Under the pieces are notes generated by a model that made no database searches, was not told the origin of the DNA, and saw only the letters and a program-made list of their open reading frames with translations. A stretch of DNA of 16,936 nucleotides from assembly GCF_049720995.1 (NCBI RefSeq), contig NZ_JBNASF010000030.1:1-16936 (forward strand). Reading direction: 5' to 3'. Source of the stretch: Methanothermobacter sp049720995. GTDB lineage: Archaea; Methanobacteriota; Methanobacteria; Methanobacteriales; Methanothermobacteraceae. Both the position numbers and the translations under genes were made by a program. The first letter of the stretch is position 1, and each line of letters begins with the position of its first letter. Below are positions 5,702 to 13,834 of the stretch, piece after piece.

Positions 5702-7477
5702 TTGGGTAACTACCACTTTCCATTCACAGCCATCATTGGGCAGGACCTCCTCAGGAGGGCCCTTATCCTTAACGCCATAAACCCTTCCATAGGAGGGGTC
5801 CTTATAAGGGGGGATAAGGGGACAGGAAAATCAACTGCAGTAAGGTCACTGAGGGACATACTCCCTGATAGGAGGATCGTTGACGGCTGCAGGTTCGGAT
5901 GCGACCCTGATGGGCCTGAACTATGCATGGAGTGCCAGGAAAAACTTAAGATGCAGGGAAAGCTTCAGGTGAGGTCCGCGAAAATGGAGGTTGTTGACCT
6001 TCCTGTCTCGGCAACAGAGGACATGGTGGTGGGAACCCTCGACATAAGGAGGGCGCTCCATGATGGGATAAAGGCCCTTGAGCCGGGATTACTTGCAAGG
6101 GCCAATGGAAACATCCTCTACATCGATGAGGTCAACCTCCTTGATGACCATGTTGTCAACGTGTTGCTTGACGCAGCAGCCATGGGCGTGAACATAGTTG
6201 AGCGTGAGGGCATATCTGTGAGGCACCCCTCAAGGTTCATACTTGCAGGTACCATGAACCCTGAGGAGGGGGACCTGAGGCCCCAGATAATTGACAGATT
6301 CGGTTTAAGTGTGGATGTTGAGGCACTCACTGATCCCGATGAGAGGATAAAGGTCATAAAGAGGGTAATTGATTTCCAGGAGGACCCTGAGGCATTCCAT
6401 TCGAGGTTCAGAAAGAGACAGGATGAGCTCAGGATGAGGATAATGGAGGCCCGTGGTCTCCTAAGCGATGTTGAGATGGATGATGATTTGCTCCTCCAGA
6501 TAGTTGAAATAGCATCGGCACTTGGAATCAGGACCCACCGGGCTGATATCATAACAGCCAGAACAGCCAGAACCCTTGCAGCCTTCAACGGCAGGAGGCG
6601 GGTGAATGGGGACGATGTTAAGGAGGCTGCACTCCTTGCAATGAAGCACAGACTCAGACAGCTCCCATTCCAGAGGCAAAGGGAACTATCACAGGAACTC
6701 ATAGAGAACATCCTGAACGGGGAATTTGAGGATGACTCCGGGATCGACAGGAACAGGAGACTCCGGAAGGACCTGAGGGTCCCTGACCTCAGAGCCTCTC
6801 TTCAGGGCCATGCAGGACCGGCTGTCCAAGGTAGAAGAGGAAAGTACGTCCGTGCAAGGGAGAACCCTGAGCCTTCGAGCGTGGCTGTTGACGCCACACT
6901 GCGGAGGGCCGCTGCAGATGGCGCGTTGAGGATAGAACCGGAGCACCTTATGGAGAAGGTCCGCGTAGGGAAGGCCAGGGCCCTCTACATAATGGTCCTT
7001 GACACATCGTCATCCATGAGGCTGGAGCGTAAGATAAAATTTGCAAAGACAGTTTCATGGCTTCTGCTCAAGGATTCATATGAAAAGAGGAACAGAATAG
7101 CCCTTATAGCATTCAGGGGTTATGATGCGACGGTTGTGGCTGAACCAACGTCCCGTCTGGAGGCGGTTGAGGAGGCGCTGGAGGGCCTTAGGGCAGGAGG
7201 CAGAACACCCCTTACACCGGCACTGAAACTTGCAGCCGAGGTCTCAAAATCCGCCAGGGAGGAGGCATGTACCGCGGTTGTTATCTCGGATGGACGGTGC
7301 AATGTGTTCATAAACTCCAACCTTGAGGAGGACCTCAGAATGCTTGAAGAGGAGATCGGTGACATGAAAATCGTATTTGTAAATGCTGAGTCTGAGAAGA
7401 GGAGCCTGGGTATACTTGAGGATATGGCCTCCAGGTTCAATTCAGAGATCTTCTATCTTGATGATATAATTATCTGA
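5702..7477 (+). CDS. chlD: ChlD-like AAA+/VWA chelatase motor subunit
   Basis: The 591-residue protein combines an AAA+ ATPase with a von Willebrand A domain. It has Walker A GDKGTGKST (37-45), Walker B ILYIDEVNLLDD (D142, E143) and a sensor-like TMNPEEGDLRP. A basic linker of about residues 345-425 replaces the acidic/proline-rich linker of chlorophyll-type ChlD. The VWA domain has a complete MIDAS: D434-x-S436-x-S438, T502 and D530. Family knowledge: such motors hydrolyse ATP to drive metal insertion by an H/CobN subunit. An insert with C63, C67, C75 and C78 may bind zinc. The start is a TTG with a good GGTG site. It is first in a five-gene operon ending with cobN. No separate ChlI/CobS gene is in the window, so this protein may supply the AAA+ ring alone. 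The metal (Co, Ni or other) is not shown by sequence, and chlorophyll synthesis is not implied. Confidence 0.92.
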   Translation: MGNYHFPFTAIIGQDLLRRALILNAINPSIGGVLIRGDKGTGKSTAVRSLRDILPDRRIVDGCRFGCDPDGPELCMECQEKLKMQGKLQVRSAKMEVVDLPVSATEDMVVGTLDIRRALHDGIKALEPGLLARANGNILYIDEVNLLDDHVVNVLLDAAAMGVNIVEREGISVRHPSRFILAGTMNPEEGDLRPQIIDRFGLSVDVEALTDPDERIKVIKRVIDFQEDPEAFHSRFRKRQDELRMRIMEARGLLSDVEMDDDLLLQIVEIASALGIRTHRADIITARTARTLAAFNGRRRVNGDDVKEAALLAMKHRLRQLPFQRQRELSQELIENILNGEFEDDSGIDRNRRLRKDLRVPDLRASLQGHAGPAVQGRRGKYVRARENPEPSSVAVDATLRRAAADGALRIEPEHLMEKVRVGKARALYIMVLDTSSSMRLERKIKFAKTVSWLLLKDSYEKRNRIALIAFRGYDATVVAEPTSRLEAVEEALEGLRAGGRTPLTPALKLAAEVSKSAREEACTAVVISDGRCNVFINSNLEEDLRMLEEEIGDMKIVFVNAESEKRSLGILEDMASRFNSEIFYLDDIII

Positions 7478-7480
7478 GGA

Positions 7481-7484
7481 GGTG
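7481..7484 (+). promoter_or_regulatory. Shine-Dalgarno GGTG deciding TTG start at 7490
   Basis: GAGGAGGTG begins right at the previous gene's stop (TGAGGAGG), and its GGTG core is 5 nt before TTG 7490. This supports the TTG start and translational coupling. Confidence 0.75.
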
Positions 7485-7489
7485 CGCTC

Positions 7490-8044
7490 TTGTTTAAGTT
7501 TAGAAGTTTCACAACATCTGATCTCACATTCCTAGGTCTCATAATAGCACTCATGTACATCGTGCAGACGGTGACAATCCTTGGTATATCGGCGCTTACA
7601 CCGGTGGACGCCCTCAAGTCCATTGTATCAGCATTCTTTGTATGCATAGTTATAAGCATAGGACTTGCAGGTGTGGGGAAGGTGGGGACATTCACCATCA
7701 TAGGCCTTGTGAATGGGATCATCTGCGGATTTATAATGCCGGCTTTTCTCCCGCTTTTACCTGCAACCTTCCTGGGGGGTCTTGCAGGTGATTTTGCTGC
7801 AGGGGTTTTTTACGGCGTTTACTCATCCAGAAACTCTCTTCTCCTGGGCTGTGGCGCTGCCAAGTTCACAGAGACCATTGTGATCCTCACTGTCCCATTC
7901 CTCTTTGGATTTGCAGATTTCATGCTGGCGCCCATCCTTATCATAGCATCAGCCCTACTGGTGGCTGTTCTCGGGGTTCTCGGTGCACTGGTGGGTTACG
8001 GGATCGTAACAGAACTCAGAAGGGCGGGGGCAATGAAGCAGTAA
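7490..8044 (+). CDS. Putative ECF transporter S component (substrate unknown)
   Basis: This small hydrophobic protein of 184 residues has about five to six membrane segments, roughly at 12-32, 40-62, 66-95, 119-142 and 146-172. The loops are glycine- and alanine-rich (GGLAGDFAAGVFYGVYSS), and it ends in a cytoplasmic tail after GALVGYGIVTELRRAG. Tails of this kind, with a glycine-rich last helix and R/K-x2-G-(I/A), are common in ECF S components of the Trep_Strep/MptD-like type. Its place directly before ecfT and a fused ecfA makes the substrate-binding role likely. It lacks the N-terminal Met-His region of CbiM/NikM, and there is no CbiN, so a cobalt or nickel substrate is not supported. The TTG start has an excellent ribosome site 12 bp after the chlD stop. 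The substrate is inferred only from neighbours (tetrapyrrole or cofactor related). Confidence 0.72.
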   Translation: MFKFRSFTTSDLTFLGLIIALMYIVQTVTILGISALTPVDALKSIVSAFFVCIVISIGLAGVGKVGTFTIIGLVNGIICGFIMPAFLPLLPATFLGGLAGDFAAGVFYGVYSSRNSLLLGCGAAKFTETIVILTVPFLFGFADFMLAPILIIASALLVAVLGVLGALVGYGIVTELRRAGAMKQ

Positions 8045-8059
8045 TTCAGGGGATGTCTG

Positions 8060-8818
8060 ATGGACCTAAACAGGGTTTTCTCTCCATTCACCACCACGGA
8101 GACAGGTTTTTTCGCTGAGATAAATCCCCTATCAAAGATGCTGGTCGTGCTTCTTGCAGCGGCTTTCTCTGTGGTGGTATCCAGACTCTGGATACTGGTG
8201 TTGCTGGGGGCTATTTTCACGGGTCTCCTGGCATCTTCAGGCTCCCTGAGGGCCTCAGCACCATTCCTTTCATTCATCGTTTTCTTCTGGGTGCTCTCGG
8301 TGGTTGCAGTATTCTTAACGTCAGGTAACATGGAATACGCCATAGGGTTTCTCGGTCCCTTCTTTGCAAGGTTCTTCATCCTGATGGCTGCAGGGTTATT
8401 CTTCGCATTCACAACCTCGCCACGTAGCCTTGCAGAGTCCCTTAGGTGCCTCCACATTCCAGGGGAGATTGTATTCACGCTCACGGTGGCCCTAAGGTAC
8501 ATCCCGGCCCTCGCGATTGAGGCATCATCAATATGGGATTCCCTTAAACTGAGGCTCAACGCCTCAGGTTTGTCGGTAGCGAGAAGGCCGTCACTCATAT
8601 ACCGTGGCCTCATAATACCACTCATCATAAGGGTTGTCAAAATCTCAGATGAGGTTGCTGTTGCAGCCGAGACACGGGCCTTCAACCCCAGGAGGGTGGC
8701 AGAGGGTAATATGACCTTCAGCTACAGGGATGCGGTGTTTCTGCTGGTCTCTGGAGCCATTTTCACGTTACTTGGATTAATCAGCGGCGGTGGTTCAGCT
8801 GTATGCGGTCTCATTTGA
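8060..8818 (+). CDS. ecfT: ECF transporter transmembrane component EcfT
   Basis: This 252-residue membrane protein couples the ATPase to the S component. It starts with a cytoplasmic segment ending INPLSKML, the equivalent of the family's (D/N)PRTK entry motif, followed by several membrane helices (about 26-64, 68-90, 95-125, 228-247). The coupling-helix region reads AESLRCLHIPGEIVFTLTVALRYIP, which is typical of EcfT/CbiQ. The two cytoplasmic Ala-Arg-Gly motifs that contact EcfA are only partly conserved: R165 lies in LKLRLNASG, and A203-E-T-R206-A-F208 stands where AxEARGF is usual. ATG 8060 is preceded by AGGGGATG, 15 bp after the S gene. Its 3' end overlaps ecfA by 29 bp. It could equally be called CbiQ-like, but a CbiM partner is absent. 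Confidence 0.88.
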   Translation: MDLNRVFSPFTTTETGFFAEINPLSKMLVVLLAAAFSVVVSRLWILVLLGAIFTGLLASSGSLRASAPFLSFIVFFWVLSVVAVFLTSGNMEYAIGFLGPFFARFFILMAAGLFFAFTTSPRSLAESLRCLHIPGEIVFTLTVALRYIPALAIEASSIWDSLKLRLNASGLSVARRPSLIYRGLIIPLIIRVVKISDEVAVAAETRAFNPRRVAEGNMTFSYRDAVFLLVSGAIFTLLGLISGGGSAVCGLI

Positions 8819-10190
8819 GGATGTGAGCTACACCTATCCGAATCAGAAGCAGCATGCCCTGAGGGACGTTGACCTCAAAATTAAGAGGGGGGAGTCTGTT
8901 TTCATCACAGGGAGGAGTGGCAGCGGAAAGTCCACCATTGCACGGTTAATCACGGCAGTGGCGCCCTCCATAATGGGAGGGGATCTCAGGGGTACCGTGA
9001 TGGTGAATGGAAGGGACACAGCCGATCTCAAGGTCAGGGACCTTGCAGCGGATGTGGGATACGTCTTCCAGAATCCTGAATCACAGTTCTTCACACTGAA
9101 CGTCAATGATGAGGTCTCCCTTGGACCTGAAAACCTTGAACTCCCTGATGTTGATGAAAGGGTGGGGGAGGCCCTCAGGATGGTTGGACTGGAACATAAA
9201 AGGTATGAAAGCGTCTTCAGACTTTCAGATGGGGAGAAACAGAGGGTTGCAATAGCCTCACAGCTTTCAATGTCCCCCGGCATCCTCCTTATGGATGAGC
9301 CAACATCCAGCCTTGACCGTAGGGCAACGGATGACTTCTTTGATGTACTCCAGAGGATGCAGGATAGGACACTGATACTCATAGACCACAGGACCTACAG
9401 GGTTCCGGATGTATTTGACCGTGTAATTGTTATGGATGATGGCTGTGTGGTGGAGGATACCGACACTGATGCACTCATGGACCCTGATTTCAGGGATAAA
9501 TATGGCCTGAGATCCCCTGATGTAAGGTTCGGCTTCAGGTCCACAGAAAGGAAGGGTAAAACTGTTCTCAGGGTTTCGGATCTCTCCTACAGCTATGGTG
9601 ACGACTTCAGCCTGCGGGGTATAAACCTTGAGCTCAGGGAGGGGGAGGTGCTGGGGTTAACGGGACCCAATGGCTCGGGAAAAACAACACTCGCAAGGCT
9701 GATCTCGGGGCTTCTGAAACCTGAGAGTGGATTCATTGAGGCTGATGGCGGCACTGGTCTCGTAATGCAGGACCCCGACCACCAGCTCTTCATGGACACC
9801 GTTGAGGGGGAGCTGACCTTTGGGGTGGATGATTACAGCAGCAAGGACCTTGAGGGTGTCCTGAGGACCATGAACCTCCATCATCTAAGGGGCAGGCACC
9901 CCCATTCACTCAGCGGCGGTGAGAAACAGAGGACAGTCATATCAGCGTATATATTCAGAAAACCCGGGGTTCTGGTGCTTGATGAGCCAACAACAGGTAT
10001 GGACCTTGATAACATGAAGAGACTCGTCCGGTGGATAGATAAACTCAGGGCTGGGGGAATATCCCTGATGGTGATATCACATGACCGTGAGTTCCTTGAA
10101 ATGGTTGCAGATAATCTGGTCTCAATGGATAATGGAAATGGTCTGAGGTGGTTAAATGAAGAGGATACTTGCAGTTACCACGATAAATAA
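8790..10190 (+). CDS. ecfA: Fused double ECF ATPase (EcfA-EcfA')
   Basis: The 466-residue protein holds two ABC ATPase domains in tandem. NBD1 has Walker A GRSGSGKST (41-49), the signature LSDGE (145-149, with Asp where Gly is usual), Walker B D169-E170 and H200. NBD2 has GPNGSGKTT (292-300), LSGGE (374-378), D398-E399 and H431. Both have FQNPESQ- or MQDPDHQ-type Q loops typical of CbiO/EcfA. It powers import through EcfT. The start is GTG 8790 inside ecfT, without a clear Shine-Dalgarno. CTG 8799 lies 6 nt after a GGTG and would also give a normal ABC N terminus. The 3' end overlaps cobN by 35 bp. A name such as cobalt transport protein CbiO would over-interpret it, because fused EcfA serves many S components. 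Confidence 0.92.
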   Translation: MVQLYAVSFEDVSYTYPNQKQHALRDVDLKIKRGESVFITGRSGSGKSTIARLITAVAPSIMGGDLRGTVMVNGRDTADLKVRDLAADVGYVFQNPESQFFTLNVNDEVSLGPENLELPDVDERVGEALRMVGLEHKRYESVFRLSDGEKQRVAIASQLSMSPGILLMDEPTSSLDRRATDDFFDVLQRMQDRTLILIDHRTYRVPDVFDRVIVMDDGCVVEDTDTDALMDPDFRDKYGLRSPDVRFGFRSTERKGKTVLRVSDLSYSYGDDFSLRGINLELREGEVLGLTGPNGSGKTTLARLISGLLKPESGFIEADGGTGLVMQDPDHQLFMDTVEGELTFGVDDYSSKDLEGVLRTMNLHHLRGRHPHSLSGGEKQRTVISAYIFRKPGVLVLDEPTTGMDLDNMKRLVRWIDKLRAGGISLMVISHDREFLEMVADNLVSMDNGNGLRWLNEEDTCSYHDK

Positions 10191-13100
10191 CACAGCCTCA
10201 CTTAAGGAGGCCCTCATGAAGATAAGGGATGAACACGGTGACATCGTCAGTATAAAGAAGGTTTACCTGGAGAAGTATGAGGACCCCTCTGTACCCATGG
10301 ACGAGCTGGAGAGGGACGTTGAAGAGGCGGACGTGGTGCTTGTGGATATAAGGGGAAACGAGAGGATAGGCAGGGAACTTCCAGGTATCCTGGATGGGAT
10401 GGATAAAACCGTCATAACCCTTGTCTGGGGAAGCAACCACATACTCTCCCTCACATCAATGGGCAGCCTGAACCTGGGAAGACTGGTTGAACTGGCCCCT
10501 GAAGGAATCGACTCACTGGTGAAGTCAAGGAAAATCCGGGAGATCCTGAGAATAGCTGGCTCGGATGAGATCCGGGATGACCTTGAGAACTGGTTCAGGA
10601 TAATGGACTACTATGGGGGCGGCGACCCTGATAACCTCATGAACATGATCCTCTTCATCCTTGACACATACACTGACCTGGAGGTCCCCCATGATGAACC
10701 GGTGGAGATGCCCCCATACGGCCTCTACCTCCCGTTCAGGGGATTCTACACCGACATTGAATCATACAGGAGGGCCTCAAAATTTGACCCTGACCTACCA
10801 ACGGTGGGAATGCTCTTCTACTCGGGGATGCACTTTGATGATACAAGGCCACTGGTTGAGGAGCTCTATACGAGGCTGCATGGGGAGGTAAACTGTATCA
10901 TTGTTTTCTCGGATGTTGAGAACAACCTGAGGGCCATAGAGGAGTACATGGGGGATATGGACCTCTTCATCAACATGCAGTACTTTCAGCTCAACGGGGG
11001 GCCCCTCGGAGGCGACCCTGAAGCAACCAGGAGACTTCTCAGGAGAATAAACGCACCATACCTAATCTGTCTGAGGGGCTACGAGACAGACCTTGATGAG
11101 TGGGAGGGTGACCTCAACGGCCTGAACCCTATGGAGGTGGTGCTGGGGGTGACACTCCCTGAACTGGACGGTGGATTTGAGCCTGTCTTCACTGCGGGTA
11201 TGAGGACCCTGGATGACCCGGACCTCGGTGAGGTGAGGGTGGTTGAGGTTGTGCCCGGGCGGATGGATAAATTTGCAGCCCGCATCAGAAACTGGCTGAA
11301 GCTCAGGAAAAGAAAAAACCATGAGAAAAGGCTGGCCATTATAATCTACGACTATCCACCGGGGGAGGCGAACCTTGGAAGCGCGGGGTACCTTGATGTA
11401 TTTGAGAGCCTCGAGAGATTCCTCAAGAGACTTCATGAGAATGGTTACAGCGTTAGACTCCCTGAAGAGCCCCTGAAGGAAATTATAATGGCTGAGGGTC
11501 TAATAAACAGTCCATCATACCTTCAGTGTGGGGGTGTGAGGCTTCCAGCGGATCAATACATTGAATGGTTCAGGGGACTCCCTGACGAGCTAAAGGAGGA
11601 TATATGTGCCAGGTGGGGCGAACCACCGGGGGATGTTATGGTTGATGGTGATGACATGATAATTCCTGTGGTTGAACTCGGCTCTGTCTACCTCTGCATA
11701 CAGCCTTCAAGGGGGCTCATGGACGCCAATGGATACCACAGCCGTAACATTCCACCGCACCACCAGTACCTGGCATTCTACCTCTACCTCCAGTCCCTTG
11801 AACCTGACGCCGTGGTGCACTTCGGGATGCACGGTACACTGGAATTTCTCCCTGGAAAGGAGACTGCGCCCGGGGATAAATGCTACCCTGACCTCCTGAT
11901 CGGGGACCTGCCAAACATATACCTCTACTGGGCAGGAAACACCTCAGAGTCAACCATAGCCAGGAGGAGATCCTATGCACTCCCCATATCCCATGCATCA
12001 CCACCATTCATGGCCTCTGACCTCTACGGTGAATACCAGAACCTTGAGGAACTCATAGGGGAGTGGCATGAGGTGGGGGGTGAGGAGTTAAGGGAGAGGA
12101 TAGAGCTGGAGGCATCCAGGCTCAACCTCACAGGTGATATGGGTGAGATTGAATCTGAAATATTCAGGATGAAGAGGCGCCTCATCCCCAGGGGGCTCCA
12201 TGTCATTGATACTGAGTGGAACATTGATGAGAGGGCAGCCTACCTCCTGGGGGTCCTCAGGTTTGAGAGGGAGTACCCATCCATACACTCAATGGTCGCA
12301 GAGATGATGGGGGTTACCTACAGTGAGGTTAAGGACACCGCAGCAGGGTGGAAGATTGAAGAGAGGGCCCTGGCTGTGCTGAAGGATATACTCCTTGGCA
12401 GGGATGTGGATCTCCCCGGGGACTATGTTGAATGGGTCCGGGGGTTATCAGAAAGGTGCGACTTCACAGGGGAAACAGAATCCCTCCTTGAGGCCCTCTC
12501 AGGCAATTATGTCCCCCCGGGGAGGGGAGGGGACCCTGTGAGGGACCCCTGGACATACCCAACAGGGTATGCCATGTACGCCTTCGACCCGATGAAGATA
12601 CCCACATCCTCTGCAGAGACAAGGGGGAGGCTGTCTGCAGAGCTGCTCCTCAGGGACCACCTTGAGAGGCATGGAAGGTACCCTGAAACCGTTGCGGTTG
12701 TTCTATGGGGATTTGAAACCCTCAAGACCGGTGGTGAGACCATATCCATGATTCTCGAACTTCTGGGTGTCCGTATAAACAGAAGGTACGGGCCCTGGGC
12801 AAAGAACATAGAGGTGATACCCCTTGAGGAGCTCGGAAGGCCAAGGGTGGATGTACTCATTAACATATGCGGCATATTCAGGGACACCCTGGGAAGCCAG
12901 ATTGAGATGTTAAACAGGGCATTTAAGGCTGTCGCGAACCTTGATGAGGACCCTGAGGACAATCACATCCTGAAGCACAACCTTGAGGACGGTCCAGTGA
13001 AGGTTCCCCCAAGGATATTTGGACCGGCTCCATCAGAGTATGCAAGCAGACTACCTGAAATCATCGATGACGGAAGCTGGAACTCTGAGGATGAACTTGC

Positions 13101-13710
13101 ATCCACCTATATGGAGGAGATGTGTTACGCCCACCTCCCTGAAGGTGTCAGGGAGGCCGGGGATGAGTTCAGGAGAAACCTCCAGAGGGTGGAGGTTGTG
13201 GCCCAGGAGAGGGACAACTTGGAGTACGAGGTGACCGACCTCGACCACTACTATGAGTTCATGGGTGGCCTCACATCATCCGTAAGGAGCCTTGGGGGCT
13301 CATGCAGCGTGAGGGTTGTTGACTCAACAGAGGACGAGCTCTACGTTGAGGGCCTTGAAGATGTCATAGGGAGGGCTGTAAGGTGCAGGGTCCTCAACCC
13401 GCGCTGGCTTGACGGGATGCTTGCCCATGATTATCACGGCGCAAAGAACATCAAGGACCGTGTGGAGCACCTGCTGGGTTTTTCAGCCACAACAGGTGCC
13501 GTGGAGAACTGGGTATATGATGATGTTGCAAAGACACTCATACTGGATGATGATATGAGGAGAAGGATCACAGAGAATAACCCCTTTGCAGCGGTTCGGA
13601 TGGGTGAAATACTCCTTGAAACAGCTGAGAGGGGCTACTGGGACGCTCCGGATGAGGTGATTGAGAGGATAAGGGATATGGTTCTGAATATTGAATATGA
13701 ACTTGAGTAG
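10156..13710 (+). CDS. cobN: CobN/BchH-type metal chelatase large subunit
   Basis: The 1184-residue protein is the tetrapyrrole- and metal-binding subunit of an ATP-dependent chelatase. The family core is clear at about 550-610: HFGMHGTLEFLPGKE (from H555, with H559 and E563), CYPDLLIGDLPNIY and SESTIARRRSYA. The C-terminal region has NPRWLDGMLAHDYHGA, GFSATTGAVENWVYDD and NPFAAVRMGEILLE. Length is near the lower end of the family. The HFGxHG core is worded closer to BchH than to many aerobic CobN proteins, yet a chlorophyll role is implausible here. Candidate metals are Co for cobamides or Ni for an F430-like pathway; in methanogens both are generally credited to the small CfbA/CbiX chelatase, so the true role is open. 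ATG 10156 has GAGGTGG with GGTG 5 nt upstream and overlaps ecfA by 35 bp. It is the last gene of the operon. Confidence 0.93.
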   Translation: MKRILAVTTINNTASLKEALMKIRDEHGDIVSIKKVYLEKYEDPSVPMDELERDVEEADVVLVDIRGNERIGRELPGILDGMDKTVITLVWGSNHILSLTSMGSLNLGRLVELAPEGIDSLVKSRKIREILRIAGSDEIRDDLENWFRIMDYYGGGDPDNLMNMILFILDTYTDLEVPHDEPVEMPPYGLYLPFRGFYTDIESYRRASKFDPDLPTVGMLFYSGMHFDDTRPLVEELYTRLHGEVNCIIVFSDVENNLRAIEEYMGDMDLFINMQYFQLNGGPLGGDPEATRRLLRRINAPYLICLRGYETDLDEWEGDLNGLNPMEVVLGVTLPELDGGFEPVFTAGMRTLDDPDLGEVRVVEVVPGRMDKFAARIRNWLKLRKRKNHEKRLAIIIYDYPPGEANLGSAGYLDVFESLERFLKRLHENGYSVRLPEEPLKEIIMAEGLINSPSYLQCGGVRLPADQYIEWFRGLPDELKEDICARWGEPPGDVMVDGDDMIIPVVELGSVYLCIQPSRGLMDANGYHSRNIPPHHQYLAFYLYLQSLEPDAVVHFGMHGTLEFLPGKETAPGDKCYPDLLIGDLPNIYLYWAGNTSESTIARRRSYALPISHASPPFMASDLYGEYQNLEELIGEWHEVGGEELRERIELEASRLNLTGDMGEIESEIFRMKRRLIPRGLHVIDTEWNIDERAAYLLGVLRFEREYPSIHSMVAEMMGVTYSEVKDTAAGWKIEERALAVLKDILLGRDVDLPGDYVEWVRGLSERCDFTGETESLLEALSGNYVPPGRGGDPVRDPWTYPTGYAMYAFDPMKIPTSSAETRGRLSAELLLRDHLERHGRYPETVAVVLWGFETLKTGGETISMILELLGVRINRRYGPWAKNIEVIPLEELGRPRVDVLINICGIFRDTLGSQIEMLNRAFKAVANLDEDPEDNHILKHNLEDGPVKVPPRIFGPAPSEYASRLPEIIDDGSWNSEDELASTYMEEMCYAHLPEGVREAGDEFRRNLQRVEVVAQERDNLEYEVTDLDHYYEFMGGLTSSVRSLGGSCSVRVVDSTEDELYVEGLEDVIGRAVRCRVLNPRWLDGMLAHDYHGAKNIKDRVEHLLGFSATTGAVENWVYDDVAKTLILDDDMRRRITENNPFAAVRMGEILLETAERGYWDAPDEVIERIRDMVLNIEYELE

Positions 13711-13794
13711 GGGGCTACTTCACAGCTTCAGTATTTCATTATCAGAAAAACGGAACAGAAGAATCATGATCTATCTTCCCATCCTTCTTTAATA

Positions 13795-13812
13795 GAAAAG
13801 GTTTAATATATC
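13795..13812 (+). promoter_or_regulatory. TATA promoter giving a probably leaderless transcript
   Basis: GAAAAGG followed by TTTAATATAT looks like a purine-rich BRE plus TATA box. A centre near 13806 predicts a transcript start near 13832, only about 3 nt before the ATG at 13835. No Shine-Dalgarno lies before that ATG (the sequence is ATATATAGTTAC). Both facts point to a leaderless mRNA. An imperfect hairpin (13783-13801) overlaps the BRE side. Confidence 0.6.
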
Positions 13813-13834
13813 ATGAAAAGCAATATATAGTTAC

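Noticed and set aside
6118..6711. 197-codon open frame on the - strand opposite the ChlD AAA+ domain
   Set aside because: Ser/Leu-rich antisense translation with no motif; the + strand has intact Walker B and sensor motifs here.
7996..8685. 229-codon open frame on the - strand opposite ecfT
   Set aside because: It is antisense to a well-supported membrane protein gene, its translation has no recognisable domain, and its composition is typical of shadow frames.
7490..10190. CbiMNQO cobalt transporter
   Set aside because: No CbiM (no N-terminal Met-His segment) and no CbiN; the S protein is of a different ECF type, so only the generic ECF assignment is supported.
5702..13710. Chlorophyll biosynthesis (magnesium chelatase) as the operon's role
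   Set aside because: There are no other chlorophyll genes, and the context is a methanogen-like genome; homologs of this type are usually assigned to cobamide or other metallo-tetrapyrrole chemistry.
13813..13830. Tiny frame ATG AAA AGC AAT ATA TAG before the giant kinase
   Set aside because: Five codons, no ribosome site, and upstream of the predicted transcript start.
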